Shown one piece after another: positions 11,580-25,447 of a DNA stretch of 64,000 bases. Position 1 is the stretch's first letter, and every line of letters begins with the position of its first letter. Origin of the DNA: Lumnitzera littorea (taxonomy: Eukaryota; Streptophyta; Magnoliopsida; Myrtales; Combretaceae); the NCBI GenBank assembly GCA_024138015.1, contig JAMXBB010000010.1:47606024-47670023 (forward strand). Reading direction: 5' to 3'. The notes below the pieces were generated by a model, which did not search any database, was not told the DNA's origin, and worked only from the letters and a program-made list of their open reading frames with translations. A program made the translations under genes and the position numbers.

Positions 11580-14500
11580 TGTAACAACCTAAAGAGAGCG
11601 TAGTGGGATTATCTAAAATCTTTATATTACATGTATACCTTTGATACGAAACTCGCTTTGTATGTTAAAGATTATAAGATTTTAACTAATTAATTACTAT
11701 GACTTTTGTGTATAATTTATTAATTTAACAAAAAAATATAAATATCTATGGGTACTTGATATTTTACAGTCTATTAAAGCTATAGAGAATTGGTATTCTT
11801 TACTAAATATTAAGATAAGGTATATTAATTTTATAAATTACAACAGTTATCAAATGTTGTAGAGCTTTAATAGATAAATACTTCCTATTTTTACTTGTAT
11901 ATTATTCCATTGGTTGGATTGCTTTACACTTGAGTCTTAGCTTAAATCTTAATTTTTAGATAACTTGTAAATAACTTGCAAAAGAAATTATAATGGGGGA
12001 AGTTACATTTAACTTGATGAGATATTCCTTCTATTACACTTTTTAAGCAAAAGTAAGAAAAAGTTAAATTAACAATTATATGAATACGGACAAATCATAT
12101 GTGAAGCAACAACCATGTATATACAACCATTTGGAAACTATGTATAGCTTGGATTTTTTCCTTTTATGGTTAGGGTTAAAGATGATGGTTCATCAAACCT
12201 AAGTTCTAGTCATTTCGATATCTAATCCACTAAATAGCTTCACACGACAATCAATATTTTTCTTTCTCTTATTTTTTTTTTCTCGTTCAACTTATGTTGT
12301 AAGTGTAGATGTGAGTAACACATGTAGTCCACTTACCTTTAAGCGATAGATTTTAGGACTCGGCTCATTACTATGCGATTGACATCTCTAGTGCCCAATA
12401 AGCTCGTAGATTAGGGTGGGATCATGTTGCATGAGTACACTGAGCGAAAAACTTAAGTATAATAATCATGACTCTTGTAAGACCCTTCCATCCCATACAC
12501 GTAGTGTGACGGTTGATAAGTCTATATTGATGCATGAAATGCATGACCATTTAATTTATTGAGTCGAATATGGTTAGGTTTATTTTATTTAAGTAGCTAA
12601 ATAATCATCGCAGACAATCATCATATCAAAGAGATATTATCAATTTATCACTCAATTTAGTTTATATTTCTTATGATATTTTAGCAATCAAGGTAAGCAA
12701 TAATCACTCACATGCATGATTCTTAATTCCCTGTACAACCAGTTAATGGTAGTTAGATAATTAAGCACGATTAATTCATAAGCACAATTAAGTATAACAG
12801 TCATCGGAATATTTACTTGGTCAAGTCATCCTATAATCGTAATAATTGAAGAACAAGTCCGTATTAAGGTCAATATCACCTGATATTAATAGAGGAGAAT
12901 ACCAATAAGTGTTTGAATAACTACTTATTAAATTGCCTAAATTTGCTATAATTCTCGATTGCTATTAAAACTTGTTTTTATCATAATTTTTTCTTTTTAA
13001 CTCTGATTTCCTTATTCTTATAGTCATTTTCCATCTTTTTTGGATGTAGATTATCATGGTGTGATCCATTTTGGTAGATTACAAGTGCAATTTCTAGTAT
13101 TGGTCCAAAAAAAGTTATGAACCTCTTAATTGTTGGGCTTATTGGTTCTATTTTGCATGATCTTAGTCTTTAACTTCTATTTCACCAATTCTTTATGGGT
13201 TCTAAATTCTTATTTAGGTTTGGGGGTATATCTAGGATTAATTCTTTATGGGTCTAAGTTCAATTATTGATCTAACTTTAGCCTTTTATTATTAATGTCT
13301 CTTGGTTGGGCTTTTGGGCCTTGTTGTTAAGGTCTCTTAAGTTGAGTCTTCTATTTGTTCTTTTAGGCTTTTTAATTAGTTAAGTTAGGCCTTGAATCTT
13401 ATTCATAAGATATAAAAATGTTGGTTCTTTAACTCTTTAAGTTTAAAGCTTTATTGGTTTGATCCATTTTGTAGTTTTCAATTCGTTTTAGCCATTTAGA
13501 ACCTATAACCTAATCTCGACATGCAAGTTTGAGTTTAAATATTATTTAACCATGTTTTTAAATAACTTTTCAAGTTAGGTTCAGTTCTGTCTAAGATGCT
13601 ATTGGGGCTTGTTACGGTCAATTTTGGGCCCATAGCATATTTTTGGCTCGATTTCACCTTTTTGTGTCTTTGTATGATGGTTACACTACTTAAGTGAGTC
13701 TTCTATCACTTTAATCTTGTCTAAAGCATCATTATAAGTGAATTTTAATGTGTGGACGGTTTTTTAATGGTCTTGTTAAGCTTCCAAATGAATATTTTTA
13801 TCAACATTTTTGCCTAATAATACATATACATACTAAAGGGAATATGGGGAAGTACTTCTAAGCTAAACTAACAAGAATAACACTAAGGAACTTAAAAATA
13901 CCCCTAAAATTGATCTATGTCCATCAACTTTCATGAGTTTGATGGGGTTTTATTTTGATTCTCTTTTGAGTTATAAGCTCGTAACCTTGCTACTAAGGTA
14001 CACATTCAAATGTTTATACTATACATGGAAGAATCTTTCAAAGCTCCCTTCTACAAATTTTCTAGAATGTAAAACACAAAAAATAAGTATATACATGGTT
14101 GCATTTCTCATTTTAGTTACTAATACGATAAGGCTTAAGGTTTTCCTAAATATAACCTATCACATAAAGAAACAAGATTTCATGTTACGAACCAAAGAAT
14201 GAGGACTTGCTACAAGGTGGTGGTGAAGTCTCTTTAACTCCTACTTGCCCTCAGTTTTGGTTCTCACTTAGCACTTCCAGGATGTCCTTTGGCTCACTCC
14301 AAAGGCTCCTCTTGGTTGCTCCTTGAAGTGGTTCGGATGGCGGTGTTGAAAGATTGTAAAGATGGGTTACGTGTTCTTTTTGAGTTCTTAAGAAGGTGTA
14401 GAAATTTGGATGGGAGTATGGTTGGTGTTCCTTGTGATTTTAGTGTGAAAATGGAAGTGAAATGGAGTGTGTATGTTCATGAAAGATGGATGGCTGGTTG

Positions 14501-16233
14501 GGGAAGAAAGTGGACAAGTGTTGTGTGTTTTTCAATTGTAAAATGTGAGAATAAGGAAAGAAAAACAAAGTGAGGGATTTAGAGAGAGACATGGCCAGTT
14601 GGAATAAGAAGAAAGCAAGGGAGTTAAATTATCAACTTTTGCACTTTGATAGGATGGATTAGCATAGTGAAAAGATAAGTCAAATAGGGTCTGGGTATGA
14701 TATTCTTAGGTTGACAAATAAGGAGGCTAGAACGTGATGGTCTTTGAAATGACAATTGAGTGAGGAGTTTGGAATTGGGGGAAAGGGATTGGGACGTGTT
14801 GCCTTTAACATGTAGTGGATTTTCCTCTTCTTTTTTTTTTTCTTCATTGTTTATTCACTTATGTGGTCATTTTGTGGTTCATTTATTCTCTTTGTTTATT
14901 ATGTATAAAGATTACTACGTTGGGGGCTTATTTGGTTGAAATTTAAAGTTAAATTTAGGAGTTTATTGAAATGAAAAAATTTTACTTACATAGTTAGTAT
15001 TTTATTTTAATCATCTCTAAATTTTCGAGTGCTAAAATTTTGAGAATTTAGAGTTTTATATTTGGTAAGCTTTACATATGTTTTAAGACTCCATTGTTAC
15101 TCTTTTTTTTACGATTGCAAATTCAATTTTATCAAGCGAAATTTTAATTATTTCGCATGTTGACTTTAGAGAATATCGAAACCATCTAAGTTTAATTCTA
15201 AGCATTACTAAAAGTTTTACGGGGTTTATAGTATTTGTCTCTTAAAATTGAAAAATAAAAAGAAATAAAGATTGATTTGATGTTGACATTACAAGATATG
15301 AAAGGTAAGAAGAAATGATGATTTAAAAACTCTTATACTTGTTCAACTTTAATTATATGATCATTCTTGATTTGGGGGATATTTTTATGCGTGATGTGAT
15401 TGGAAGAAGAAAAAACAAATTGCTAGTGGATTTATTTGCTTCTTAGGTTTGTTAAAAGTTGAAAGATTTGGGGAATTTGAATTGTTCTTTGTGTTATGTC
15501 AAGTAGGCTTTAGGTGTAAGAGATGATGGCTCCTCTTGTCCCATCATGTGGGGGTTAGGCTTAGACTTATGGTGGTGTAAGTAAGAAAGTGACATTCAGT
15601 TAGGAAAAGGTTTTAATTAAATGGAATCTAACTAGTTTGGTTATTCTAGTCATTAATAAAATATAATATGTTGGGTAAACATTTGGAAGATAAGGTAACA
15701 TAAAATAAAATGAAATATAATATATTACACGATATATATTGGGAAAAGAAAAGGAAATTACTTAATATAAATGCACACATATATTAGCACCATGTATATG
15801 CACATTTATGATTAATTTTTTGTAATTTTATTAATTTATTATTTTAATTGACTTAGCTTGGTCAATTATCACTATTATTTAAGATTACCTTTAATCATTC
15901 ATAGTGATTTAACGTACTTAGTGATACTTTTATTAATTTGGTGTTTTATTAGCATTAGGATAAATTATAACGTTTTACAATCTTAGATTTAGTGTTTAGG
16001 GTTTCTATTTAGTTTGGGTTCAAAGTTTTATGAGTATGCATACTAGGGTTGAGGGTTATTCCTATGCGATTAAGATTTTTATATCTTATATTAGGATTTT
16101 TCATATTCATTTTAAGTTTTGAAATAAATTTAAAATTGATTTTAATTTTACACTAATTTAATGACTCGGGAAAATTATCTACGGAACTTTAGTTTGACAT
16201 TATATTTAGAAGGCTAAATTTGTGAGTTTTATA
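11580..16233 (-). mobile_element. LTR 'D': long LTR nested in K
   Basis: The minus-strand end is GGTTGTTACA at 11,580, preceded by a TTTTAGATAATCCCACTA word shared with the ends of A, B and C1. The minus-strand start is TATAAAACTCACAAATTTAG at 16,233, like the TGTAAACCTC start of A. Flanks GTTTG (11,575-11,579) and GTTTA (16,234-16,238) match at 4 of 5. At 4.65 kb it is longer than J (3.06 kb); the extra length lies in the U3-like part (14.6-16.2 kb), perhaps another unrecognised insertion. It has a leader-like block at 14.21-14.58 kb and an acceptor-like TTCTTTTGCAAG near 11,977. No protein-coding content is credible. Confidence 0.8.
14213..14580 (-). other. Leader-like block of LTR D
   Basis: On the minus strand this is C/A/T-rich with CACACTCC, CCATCC and CACCACCACC words, as in the leader regions of C2 (43.7-43.9 kb) and H (52.0-52.25 kb). 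A 94-codon plus-strand open frame overlaps it, but its peptide resembles nothing I know and homologous copies do not keep the frame. It is most likely a non-coding leader. Confidence 0.4.
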
Positions 16234-16848
16234 GTTTAGCTCTGAGAAATTCTTAAGTTGAAATTGTTCTTCGATCTCATTATTTAAGATGGGATACCAA
16301 CTCTACAGTCTTAGATGGTTGATGTTAAATAGATATTCGAAGATCATTATCTACAGTTCTTATAACAATAAGCCGGATAGGCTAATTAGAAATTCAATAT
16401 ATATATATATGAGTATTTACAAGTGCAGGGTGATATTAAGATCCTAAATAAGTTACAGGTATCATAGATAAAATCTCGTTCACTCTGACTATGAGATGAC
16501 TATCGTACAATAGGTGCAGAAGCTAACGATGGCTTATAGGATGCCAATATTTAGGTACCATTTGAAGGTGTGACGTAACCACTATCACATTAAGTTATAT
16601 CACACAACCAATAAATAAGAAATGCTATTAGTGTATGTTATGTTAATGTACGTGACATGCATCAGTATCGATTTCATAGCCTAGCTTAGCACCCACTCAG
16701 TTAGTTGACCTTAATCCAGACATCTAGATATTATGTCTAAGAACCTGGAGATATTTCAACTTAGCATTAACCATGAAACGTAGTTAAGATCATTCTTTTC
16801 ATACCATGCCATGAATGTATCAATTGTATCTCAAATTTTCACTAAGCA

Positions 16849-16865
16849 AAAAAAAAAAAAAAAAA
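16849..16865. repeat. Poly-A tract
   Basis: About 17 A in a row inside LTR G. The aligned position of LTR F (about 22,255) has AAGCTCATTTATTTA without the tract, so it arose after the copies separated. Confidence 0.85.
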
Positions 16866-17285
16866 CTCATTTATTTACCCTTTTAGTTGAACCTTGGCTT
16901 TACTTCCTTTTCCTTTTTTATTTCTAATACCTCACTATTAGGTTCACTTAAGTGAACATCCTAAGAGGTGGGGGTTAGTTCTTAGCATTTATCAAAGTTA
17001 GCCTAATTCTAGATAATGGCACAAAATCATGTCATATTTCATCCAACATTAGATACATAAAGTTGGACATCACAGCGCTTCATCATACAGTAAGTTCAAT
17101 CATTGCACAACAGTCACAAACAAAAAAGACTCATTCCCTATTAAGTAGATATAGATCTACTCTCTATACATGTATCCACTTACCTAGGCTTGTTGATCAT
17201 TTTGACACTATTCATCAGCATGAGCCTCCTCTTTAACTACTTCACCTAATAAGGATAAAATTATCGAAATCAACTATAAATTGTT

Positions 17286-17346
17286 TATGTGTACGTATGT
17301 GTGCGCGTGCGCATGTACGTACGCGTACATGTGTGTATGTATATAT
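17286..17346. repeat. 61-bp perfect alternating purine-pyrimidine tract (Z-DNA candidate)
   Basis: Every base from 17,286 to 17,346 alternates pyrimidine-purine, in TG, CG and TA steps, with a CG-rich core (GTGCGCGTGCGC, then GTACGTACGCGTAC). Alternating tracts with CG and TG steps are the classic Z-DNA-prone sequence. It sits in LTR G in otherwise AT-rich DNA. Simple microsatellite growth from a (TG)n/(TA)n seed is the plain explanation. Confidence 0.8.
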
Positions 17347-19018
17347 TCCAGCTTATTATTAACTTATTAATACTTTGAGTTTATTTTGTTTAAAAAATAT
17401 AATATATCATTTGATTTATCCTCCAATTTGGCCAAATCATTGTATATACATAAAAAATTTCTTTTTCTTAATACATATCAGATGTAATATTAGCTAGGAC
17501 TACTCTCATGACAGTGACGATTATATGAATTACCCTATTTATCGTATGTACCAAAATATATGTAAATAATAGGAAATTACTCAATAATTAGTGTCTATAC
17601 TCAATTAAGTCCACAAAAAATATATTAAACTTAGAAAATTATACTTGTTAAGCTCTAGTGATGAAAAGTACCATATTGACATAATATATAGCATTTCCAA
17701 AAATACTAATTTTAGCTTGATTTTGCCAACAATTAGTTAAAATAGGTGAATAGTCATATTAAATCATAGGAACAAAACATAACATAAACTGCATAAACGT
17801 GTACATGTTAACTCTAATCACAAATTATACCAAAAACTAATTATTTCCCTAATTTTAGAAAACTGCTAGTAATATCTAAATAATTTGTAATAATTAGTAA
17901 ACGTAGAAGTTTTTTAAAATTCTCAAACCAAAATTGCAAAATTTTTCCGCTCCAAACAACCTCATTTGATATTTTGAAAAATTAAATTGAAATTCAATGA
18001 AACAGAGTATTTTCATAAGCAAGTGATATAAATTATCACTATTTCAGTAAAATAAAATTATTACATGAATTTACATGTAAAATGACCTTAGGAAACACTT
18101 TTTTCATAATTTTTTAAATTAATTTAATATTTTTAATAAATAAATAAAAATCGGATGCAAATTTTGGATTATCGGTGCACGACTGTCCAAACCCCCTCCA
18201 ACCACCACTGGATGTTGGTGCCTTTCTCGGCATCAAAAGCTTAAGTCCATAGCCTCACGTTGTCAAGTTATGCCTAGTTTTAAGAACTCTATGTCCATTG
18301 CATTTTTTCGAATTGTTTCCTTTTTTTTGGTAATTTCCTAAACTCACTGTGTTTGGGAGTGTTTCGCTGATCCAAATCTACTGAAATGACTAAAGTTTAA
18401 TCCCAAACTCCCTTATATGGAGCTCTTGGTCGGTGGAAAGGGAAAGTAAATTTCCAAGTGTCCCTTTCATGTTCAATTTGTTATATTACTCATATTCTAT
18501 GCTTTATTCAAAGTTTGCCACCTCTCCGCCCTTTTGTGTCCAGAATACATGCCCAACGACTAATTCCTTGTATTACAAGTTTTTTTTCTATTTTTTTTTA
18601 TAATTTTTAGTAATTTAATACATTTTTATCTATTTATTATTATATTATACTAACATATATATACATATCGGGTACATATAATATATATAGTATGATTATA
18701 TAATTACATTATATGCTATTTAAATCCAAAATATTATTTCTATAAGTCAAATAATTTATCTTTAAGGTTTCGCTATATTTTAAAGCTCAAATTTTAAGTT
18801 TTCGATAATTAACAAGCAATTCGAATAAAAGCATGTTTTATTGAAATTAAATATTCTACGTACATACTTTATTTCAGATGATTACCTTATTAAGACTCTT
18901 ATTCTAATTCTTGTAACTTCATATTAAAGTTTGATTCAATTTGATCAAGATTTTTGGGAGCTCTAAATTATATTGGACACCTTCACTTGTATCAACATCG
19001 AACAATTAGGGTCTCACA

Positions 19019-20777
19019 TTTTGGAATTATTGAAATAATTTTTTAAATATTGTATCTCTTTAATAGAATTATTTCCATTTGAATTTGTTTAAATTTATAT
19101 TTATCTTTTCATTTATAGACCATTTGAATTTTATTAAATATAAAATTATTTTGGCATGTACCGATCATGATAATAATATCCAATCCATGAGACATTATCA
19201 TTCATTTCTAGGAACTTAAGTTTCTATTATAATGAAATGGAAATTCCAATCTTTTGTACTTGGAAATGGATCCTTTTAAGTTAATTGGTCTGAGCATGTC
19301 TGAAATGGAACGGTAATGTATATCATGAATACTGCATTGATTGAGTATTATATTGTATAACATACTATATATCCAATTATCGTTGGAGAGAAAATGAACG
19401 AATAGATAACTTTTTTTGTATGATTATACAAAAACATCTTCCAACCGTTTATTATGGATAAAAGTCAGCTTAGTAAAAAAACCTAATTGGTAATTTACAT
19501 ATAGTCAATTTATTGAACAGGTATGGATACTAAAAATATAACCTCCCACTTTAATATTATAGTAAATTTATATATGATTGTGATAATATGGTTGTTATAG
19601 TAAATTTAATTTTTTGAATTTCTATACAAGTGCATTTTAGTCAACTCTTCTCTCTTTTGGTGTTATTTCTTTCCCAGCAAACTTTACATATTAGAGAGTG
19701 AGTTAAGAAAATCTAAAACTCGAAGAGAAAAAGGAAAACGCAATGTTTTTATTATGTCCTAATGTTCATTACTAACTTCAATTCCTCAATGATGTATAAA
19801 TTGCATTATATCTTAAGCTTTACCGGCGTTTGACCTCAATGACCAGTTCAACGATAATGACAATTGTATTAATGGTATATTCTCACATTAATTACATTTT
19901 TTTTTCACCTCTATTATGTTGAAGTCAAGCATTTCATTATATTTGATTAATCAAATGATTTTTTCATACGACCAATTTTATTGAATGGACATGCAAACCA
20001 AAAATGGTCCTTCCTTCTGACATTAATAATGTAGATTTATTGAACCTGCAATAATTCTGAGTACATGATATATTAAATGAAAACCAAGTTGTGATGAAAA
20101 TATATATACATATGTATATATGTAATATGCTATAAAGCAATTTTGAGATTGCAAATCATATATGTTTTATTAATTGGGTTTCAAAAAATAGAACAAACTA
20201 TAGAAAAGAGATTCAATTTATAAAATAATAGTTATGAGAGAGTAAATTGGCCTTATCAATATCTATATTTCATAGGATATTTCCATTAGCATAAATGAAG
20301 ATGTTCAAAAACTTACAAAGAAAGGAAATAATGGAAAGTGACATAAATATTTATTACAGAAGAAAATGATACCTTCGCACTTTTTTTCTTTTTCTTTTCT
20401 TCCGTTGATACCCTTCTACTTTAATGTTATAGCAATTTTATTAAATAAGCATGCATACCAAAAATAGTTCTCCTGCGTTTATATTATAGACATAACAATA
20501 TTCTCCAACTACTTGTTTTAGATGAAGAGTAGCTTAATTAAAGGACTGGTTGATAATTTACATATGATCAAGTTTATTAAATGGGTATAGATATCAAAAT
20601 AGATCCTCCCTCCCACATTAATACTATAGCTACAAAAATATCCTCTAATTGTATTGGATAAAGATTAGCTTAGACAAATAACTAATTGATAACTTACATT
20701 ATGATAATTGTATCTATTTTCTTAATAATATATTTAGGTAATTTTGTTATATAAGAATTGTGATAATGAGTCATTAA
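19019..20777. repeat. Duplicated substrate, unit 1
   Basis: This 1.76-kb unit begins TTTTGGAATTATTGAAATAA and is repeated from 20,778 (TTTTGGAATTGCTAAAATAA). Shared landmarks in order are TTATTTTGGCATGTAC, GAAATGGAAATT, CATTGATT, AACGGATAACTTTTT, the GGGTAT subrepeats, TATTATGTCCTAATGTT, and ACTTCAATTCCT.AATGATGT. It also carries subrepeats at 20,437 and 20,573 (136-bp period). No coding capacity. It reads as an ancient tandem duplication of intergenic or element-derived DNA. Confidence 0.75.
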
Positions 20778-20900
20778 TTTTGGAATTGCTAAAATAACTT
20801 ATAAAATATTTTATCTCTAGAACCTTTTCCATTTAAATTTATATGTATTTTGTCAATTTAAATTTTGTTTAATAATAGATTATTTTGGCATGTACAACCC

Positions 20901-20943
<43 letters not shown>

Positions 20944-21235
20944 CCAATTATTGAGTCATTATAATTCATTTCTAAGAGCATAAATTTCCAAATTATAATG
21001 AAATGGAAATTAAATCCTTTATACTTGGAAGTGGATCCTATAGGTTAATTGATTTGAGCATGTTTCAAAATGAATGAATGATGATGTATATCATAAATAT
21101 TGCATTGATTTGAACATGAGATTATATATTATACCCGTATCCAATTAATGTTTGGAGAAAATGAATGAACGGATAACTTTTTGTAAGGCAACTAATTGAT
21201 AATTTACACATGGTCAATTTATTGAATGGGTATAA
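20778..21235. repeat. Duplicated substrate, unit 2, first part
   Basis: Homologous to 19,019-19,510 and broken at GAATGGGTAT by LTR F. It resumes at 28,141 (ATGGATGTGGAAATTAAAAA), as the alignment to 19,520-19,540 (GGTATGGATACTAAAAATAT) shows. Confidence 0.75.
20901..20942. repeat. (TAA)14 microsatellite
   Basis: Forty-two bp of perfect ATA/TAA triplets within substrate unit 2. The same place in unit 1 has only ATAATAATA (about 19,170), so the expansion is specific to this copy. Confidence 0.95.
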
Positions 21236-21707
21236 TGTCCTGCCTTCCAAGTGTCTACTTAAAAATTTTTCTCAACTTTTGATACTTGAAGATGGTTCGT
21301 TACTACTATCCTTAAGTTAGGGATAAGGTAGAACCTATCATCTAACTGTCACTTCATAGAATATTTAATTTTCAAATCACCTCTATTCTCATAATAACAC
21401 CATAGCAAAATTCTTTACATGCATAAGCCAAACTCTAAGTATCACAACTAGACATTGCTTTTATAATATATGTTTCCATTTACATATCTTGATATTTTAT
21501 AGTTTTATTATAAGATCTACATATCACTTTATAATCTTTTATCGAGACCTTTGCAACATAACTCGATAGTCTTCCTATAGAGCTCCTTCCTAGTGGTTAA
21601 ATCTAAGTTTCTAACTATTTGTATCTTAAGGATATACGTACTCCCTTATGTGTATTAAAGTCTTCTTGCTCCTATGATGTGAGATATTGTCTAACTTCTT
21701 TCAGAAC

Positions 21708-21709
21708 CT
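21708..21709 (-). promoter_or_regulatory. Splice-acceptor-like site of LTR F
   Basis: On the minus strand TTTTCTTATCCTTAG|GTTCTG follows CACTCTCACTTAGTTTATAG by about 25 nt, the shared layout of the family. Confidence 0.45.
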
Positions 21710-23930
21710 AAGGATAAGAAAACTTATCCCCTCAACTTACTATAAACTAAGTGAGAGTGGATAGATAGATAACAATACAAGTAGAATAATATCACAAACA
21801 TACAAGCAATTCATCAATTCAGTTAGGATACTTTTAGACCATCCAAGAAATGCAAATGTAGTAAGTGCCTACCATACTAATGCATGTAATATGCATCGGC
21901 ATCGATATCCTAGCCTATCCCCAATCTTAGACATCTAGGTAGTCGACGTTGTTAAGAATTTGAATTATCTAATTCAAAAACTTAGAAAAGAGCTCAGCAA
22001 ACTCAACCTAGCCTAAGTTTTGCAAATCTATATGTTGAAAAACCAGTCTCTGTAAACTAAGATTTTTATATTAGAAAACTAAGGTCCTAGAAACTAAATT
22101 TTTTGCTTAACAAAAACCTGGTTTTCAAAATAAAGTTTAACTAAGTAGAATCTTAGTTTTAGAAAACTTCACTCATAGGTCCTTTTCGTGCCATGATGAG
22201 TGCATCAACTACATACCAAAAAAGACTGGGCAACTATCAAACATCACAAGCAAGCTCATTTATTTATTTATTAGCTAAGCTTTCACTTAATCTCATTTAT
22301 GTTTCCATCTCTTAAACCTTGGTATTGGATTCACTTAAGTGAACACCTAAAGAGGTGGGGTTAGTAATTAGCACCTAGTTTCTTGTCCAAGCTACATAGA
22401 GATCCACATCATTAATCATACCAAGCAATAACACAACTTAAGTCATCACAGTCAATAACCAAACAGAGCTCATCTAACAATGTATATAAAGGAATTTAGA
22501 AGGCATTTCATAACTCATCAATCAACATGTCACATTCATACACATAAGATCACTCACATTCACTATAGTTAGGTAAGATAAGAGTAGATATAATGTACTT
22601 TAGAACACAAGCAATCTACTTACTTGGGCCTCTTAGCAAATTTCTCAAATCTTACTCTTGTTCTTGAGGCTTTTCCTTTCTCATATCTCCTAAAAAAAGG
22701 TGTATGATACCCGAGTTAATATATATTAAGTATAAGAAAAATTACTAACTCACTTTATATTTGGGGTATAAGTCTTGATATAGTTCTTTATAGCGCAACT
22801 TTAGTTTAGCGTACTTTCTAACCTAATTTTTGGCTTACCTTCTATAGATAAGGTTTTTCCTATGTACTTTTTGACAAGGTTTTTGACCATTTTAACTGCT
22901 ATATAAAAACTGCTATATCTCATTTCCTTACTACATCATTTTAGTTCTAAGATAAGAGATCTTAGCAAAACACTTGCTAAATGTCCAATTATTGTAGTAT
23001 CACTAGTATATAACTTAAGTTAGTTAGATGGCTAAACACATATAGAAATTATAAGGGATTATTATGAAAATACATATATTTATACAAAATCGACCAATCC
23101 CCTTCTGTCAACTTCGGATCTAGGTTCTATACATCAAGTTATTTCATATTTTCACCTGCCCAATGTTCTGACCTATAGTTTGACTCATATTTTGACTTGT
23201 ACGATATACTTCTTAAATCATCAAATCACCTAACTTCAACATTACCTCCCCTATTTCCACACTCCACTAGACTAGTCTAATATTCCAAAACCCAATTATA
23301 ACCAAATTATAACACATGTAAACCAAATTACTTAAGGAAATATCATTCTCATACATTTCTAGCTCATTACTACCATGTTAAACTAAAATCACCTAAAATC
23401 TAGCTTCATATTTTTTTCAAAAAACTTTACATAACATTAAAGTAGACTCTTTTAGGAATTTATATATAAAAATTGGAGCAAAAACTACACTGTTTACTAT
23501 TTGTAAAATTTAGTGCAAAATTCATTTTTAAGCCTGATTTGTTAAAAAGCCCATATTTCTACTTTGAATTTTAAAAATCTGGTTTGATATTTGGATTCTC
23601 CCTGCACAAGTACCTAGGAATACCAAGTTTTATAATTTTTGGACTTCACTTACTATTTTGAGAATTTTATTGAAATTTGGAGGCAAAATGAACACTTACC
23701 AACTTTCGAGTTTCTAGCCACTGTCAGGAGTGATGATTGTGACAACAAGTTTAGATGGCCCATTTCCTATTGAGTGCCAATCAAGTTTCACTTCTAAGTT
23801 AAGTAGAGACCCTCATACCTCAAATACTTAGATTTTCACACTATACTTTTATCTAATTTTCTAAAATTCTTTCCTTAATATTTTGAGATCTCTAGGTGGC
23901 CAAAATGAATTGCAATGAAGCCATTTTTGT

Positions 23931-23940
23931 TTTTATAGAA
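23931..23940 (-). promoter_or_regulatory. TATA box candidate of LTR F
   Basis: Minus-strand TTCTATAAAAAC stands upstream of a leader-like stretch containing ATGGCTTCATTGC and GGCCACC words. The position fits the U3/R border. Confidence 0.45.
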
Positions 23941-25402
23941 TATTTGAGGGTTGATGAAATTGTATTTGCATTAAAATAAGGTGTCACATTAACAAAATTT
24001 TATGTATATTTGGTGTACTTCGCTCATACCAAACCTATCCTCATGCTTCTCAACGCATGACATGCCTAAAGCTTTCATAAGTTGTCCCTTGCTTGTGTTT
24101 AATAATTTTTTTATTAACTAAGTTAATATATATTATGATATATTTTCTTTTTAGTTAAGTAAGGTTATATATATTATGCACCAAGTGTATTTATCATGTA
24201 CACATAACTCCTAGTTATTATTTTATGTCTTTTAATTACTTCCTTATTCAAATAATTTATCTCTAAGGACTTGATAATTTATTGGAACTCGATTCACATG
24301 TTTTTGATAAAAATAAATAATACCAATAAAATATGTTTTTGTTAAATTAAATATTTTATATACTTTATTTTTTCTAAATAAAATTTTTTAAGGCTCTTTT
24401 TTTATCTTTTATGACCCTATATTAAATTTTATTTAGTTTCGAGAATATTTTTCAGAACACTAAATCTATCGATTTCGAGCAACTACAATTACTTTATATA
24501 ATAGTACTCGTTACTTATACTTCTAATGACCACTTTATTTCCTAACTTTTTGTAAACCTCAGAAATTTAGTTATTTAAGGGTAGAATTGAACCCTAATAC
24601 TGTAGATGACTTGATAAGTCATTAAAACCGAGTAAGATAAAAATTTAATAAATTATAAATTTAAATATATTATAAATAGTAAAAACCTTAGAAATTGATC
24701 AAAACTCTAAATTGTGTACTAAACCTTAAATCTGATTTATGCACCATTAATCAAAATTGAACCCGAATTTGATTGAAATCCTAAAATTATAACTTTAAGC
24801 TTATAAAATAATTAAATATCACTCAATAATTATATAATTGTAGTCGATTGCAATTATCGATTAAATCGTGTAATTATGTAAAATTTTTAACAAAATCATT
24901 ACAATAACTTATAAAAATTATAATTGTAACGGGTATTAATTAAATTGATAAATTTTCACAAAATTTCAAGATTAATTTATGATGATTATTTTTATGATTT
25001 TTACATTTAGAAAAATTATATATAATTATTTCTAATTTCCTTTTTCTTCCATTTTCTCTATTTTCCTTTCTTTCTTTTTCCTTCTTTTCTTCTTCTCTTA
25101 CATGTGATTTGTAGCTACAAAAATTAGCAGCCCATGTGCATAAATAAATGTACATGTGTCACAAAATAAAGGGAGAAAGGACAAAAGAATAAAGTACATA
25201 TCTTATCCTAATTAATGCTTAAATTAAGAAGATAAGTTTCCTTGTTTTTTTCATTATTTTATTTGATAAAATTTGCTAATCTTCACGTCTAAGAAAATCT
25301 AGAAAAAAAAAAATTAAACCAAAAACACAAAGAAAAGGAAAGGAAAAGAAGAAGGAAAAGAAAGCAAAACAAAAAGGAAATCTAAGAACAAGAAGAAAAC
25401 TA

Positions 25403-25403
25403 A

Positions 25404-25438
<35 letters not shown>

Positions 25439-25447
25439 AGAGGAGGA
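25403..25447 (+). repeat. (AAG)n purine tract in the leader of LTR A
   Basis: An almost pure AAG/AGG run at the end of a 150-bp purine-rich leader (25,293-25,449). About 30 bp further on comes AAAAATTAG|GTAAGTATATG. Polypurine leaders next to a splice donor recur in this family. Confidence 0.85.

Larger units (their letters stand above)
6687..16575 (+). mobile_element. LTR 'K': long LTR nested in G, split by D
   Basis: It starts TGTGAGGCATTGAAGG and ends AAGGTGTGACG, the family end TGACA with its last CA mutated. The flanks TAACC (6,682-6,686 and 16,576-16,580) match perfectly. Without LTR D about 5.2 kb is K's own, the longest copy in the window. It holds a pyrimidine-rich leader ending at a 5' splice-like site (7,620/7,621), a 2.8-kb stretch with roughly 187-bp internal repeats, a short candidate exon ending at 10,513, a second intron-like interval, and a duplicated acceptor (11,333 and 11,400). 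The tail resumes after D at 16,234 with ATTTAAGATGGGATACCAAC, matching A at about 27,810. No protein-coding content. Confidence 0.8.
6258..19018 (-). mobile_element. LTR 'G': solo LTR, split by nested insertion K
   Basis: On the minus strand this LTR starts TGTGAGACCCTAATTG at 19,018 and ends CATATGACA at 6,258. It is flanked by the perfect 5-bp duplication TTTTG (6,253-6,257 and 19,019-19,023), and the substrate reads across it by comparison with 20,778. Net of LTR K, about 2.87 kb belongs to G (6,258-6,686 and 16,581-19,018). It aligns with LTR F along its length: for example TTCACTTAAGTGAACA near 16,945 matches 22,330, and the splice-acceptor-like region near 6,588 matches 21,708. No internal coding region or second LTR is present, so this is a solo LTR left by recombination. 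Confidence 0.85.

Noticed and set aside
14289..14573. 94-codon open frame (MAHSKGSSW...)
   Set aside because: It lies antisense in the leader of LTR D, has no known domain, and is not conserved in other copies.
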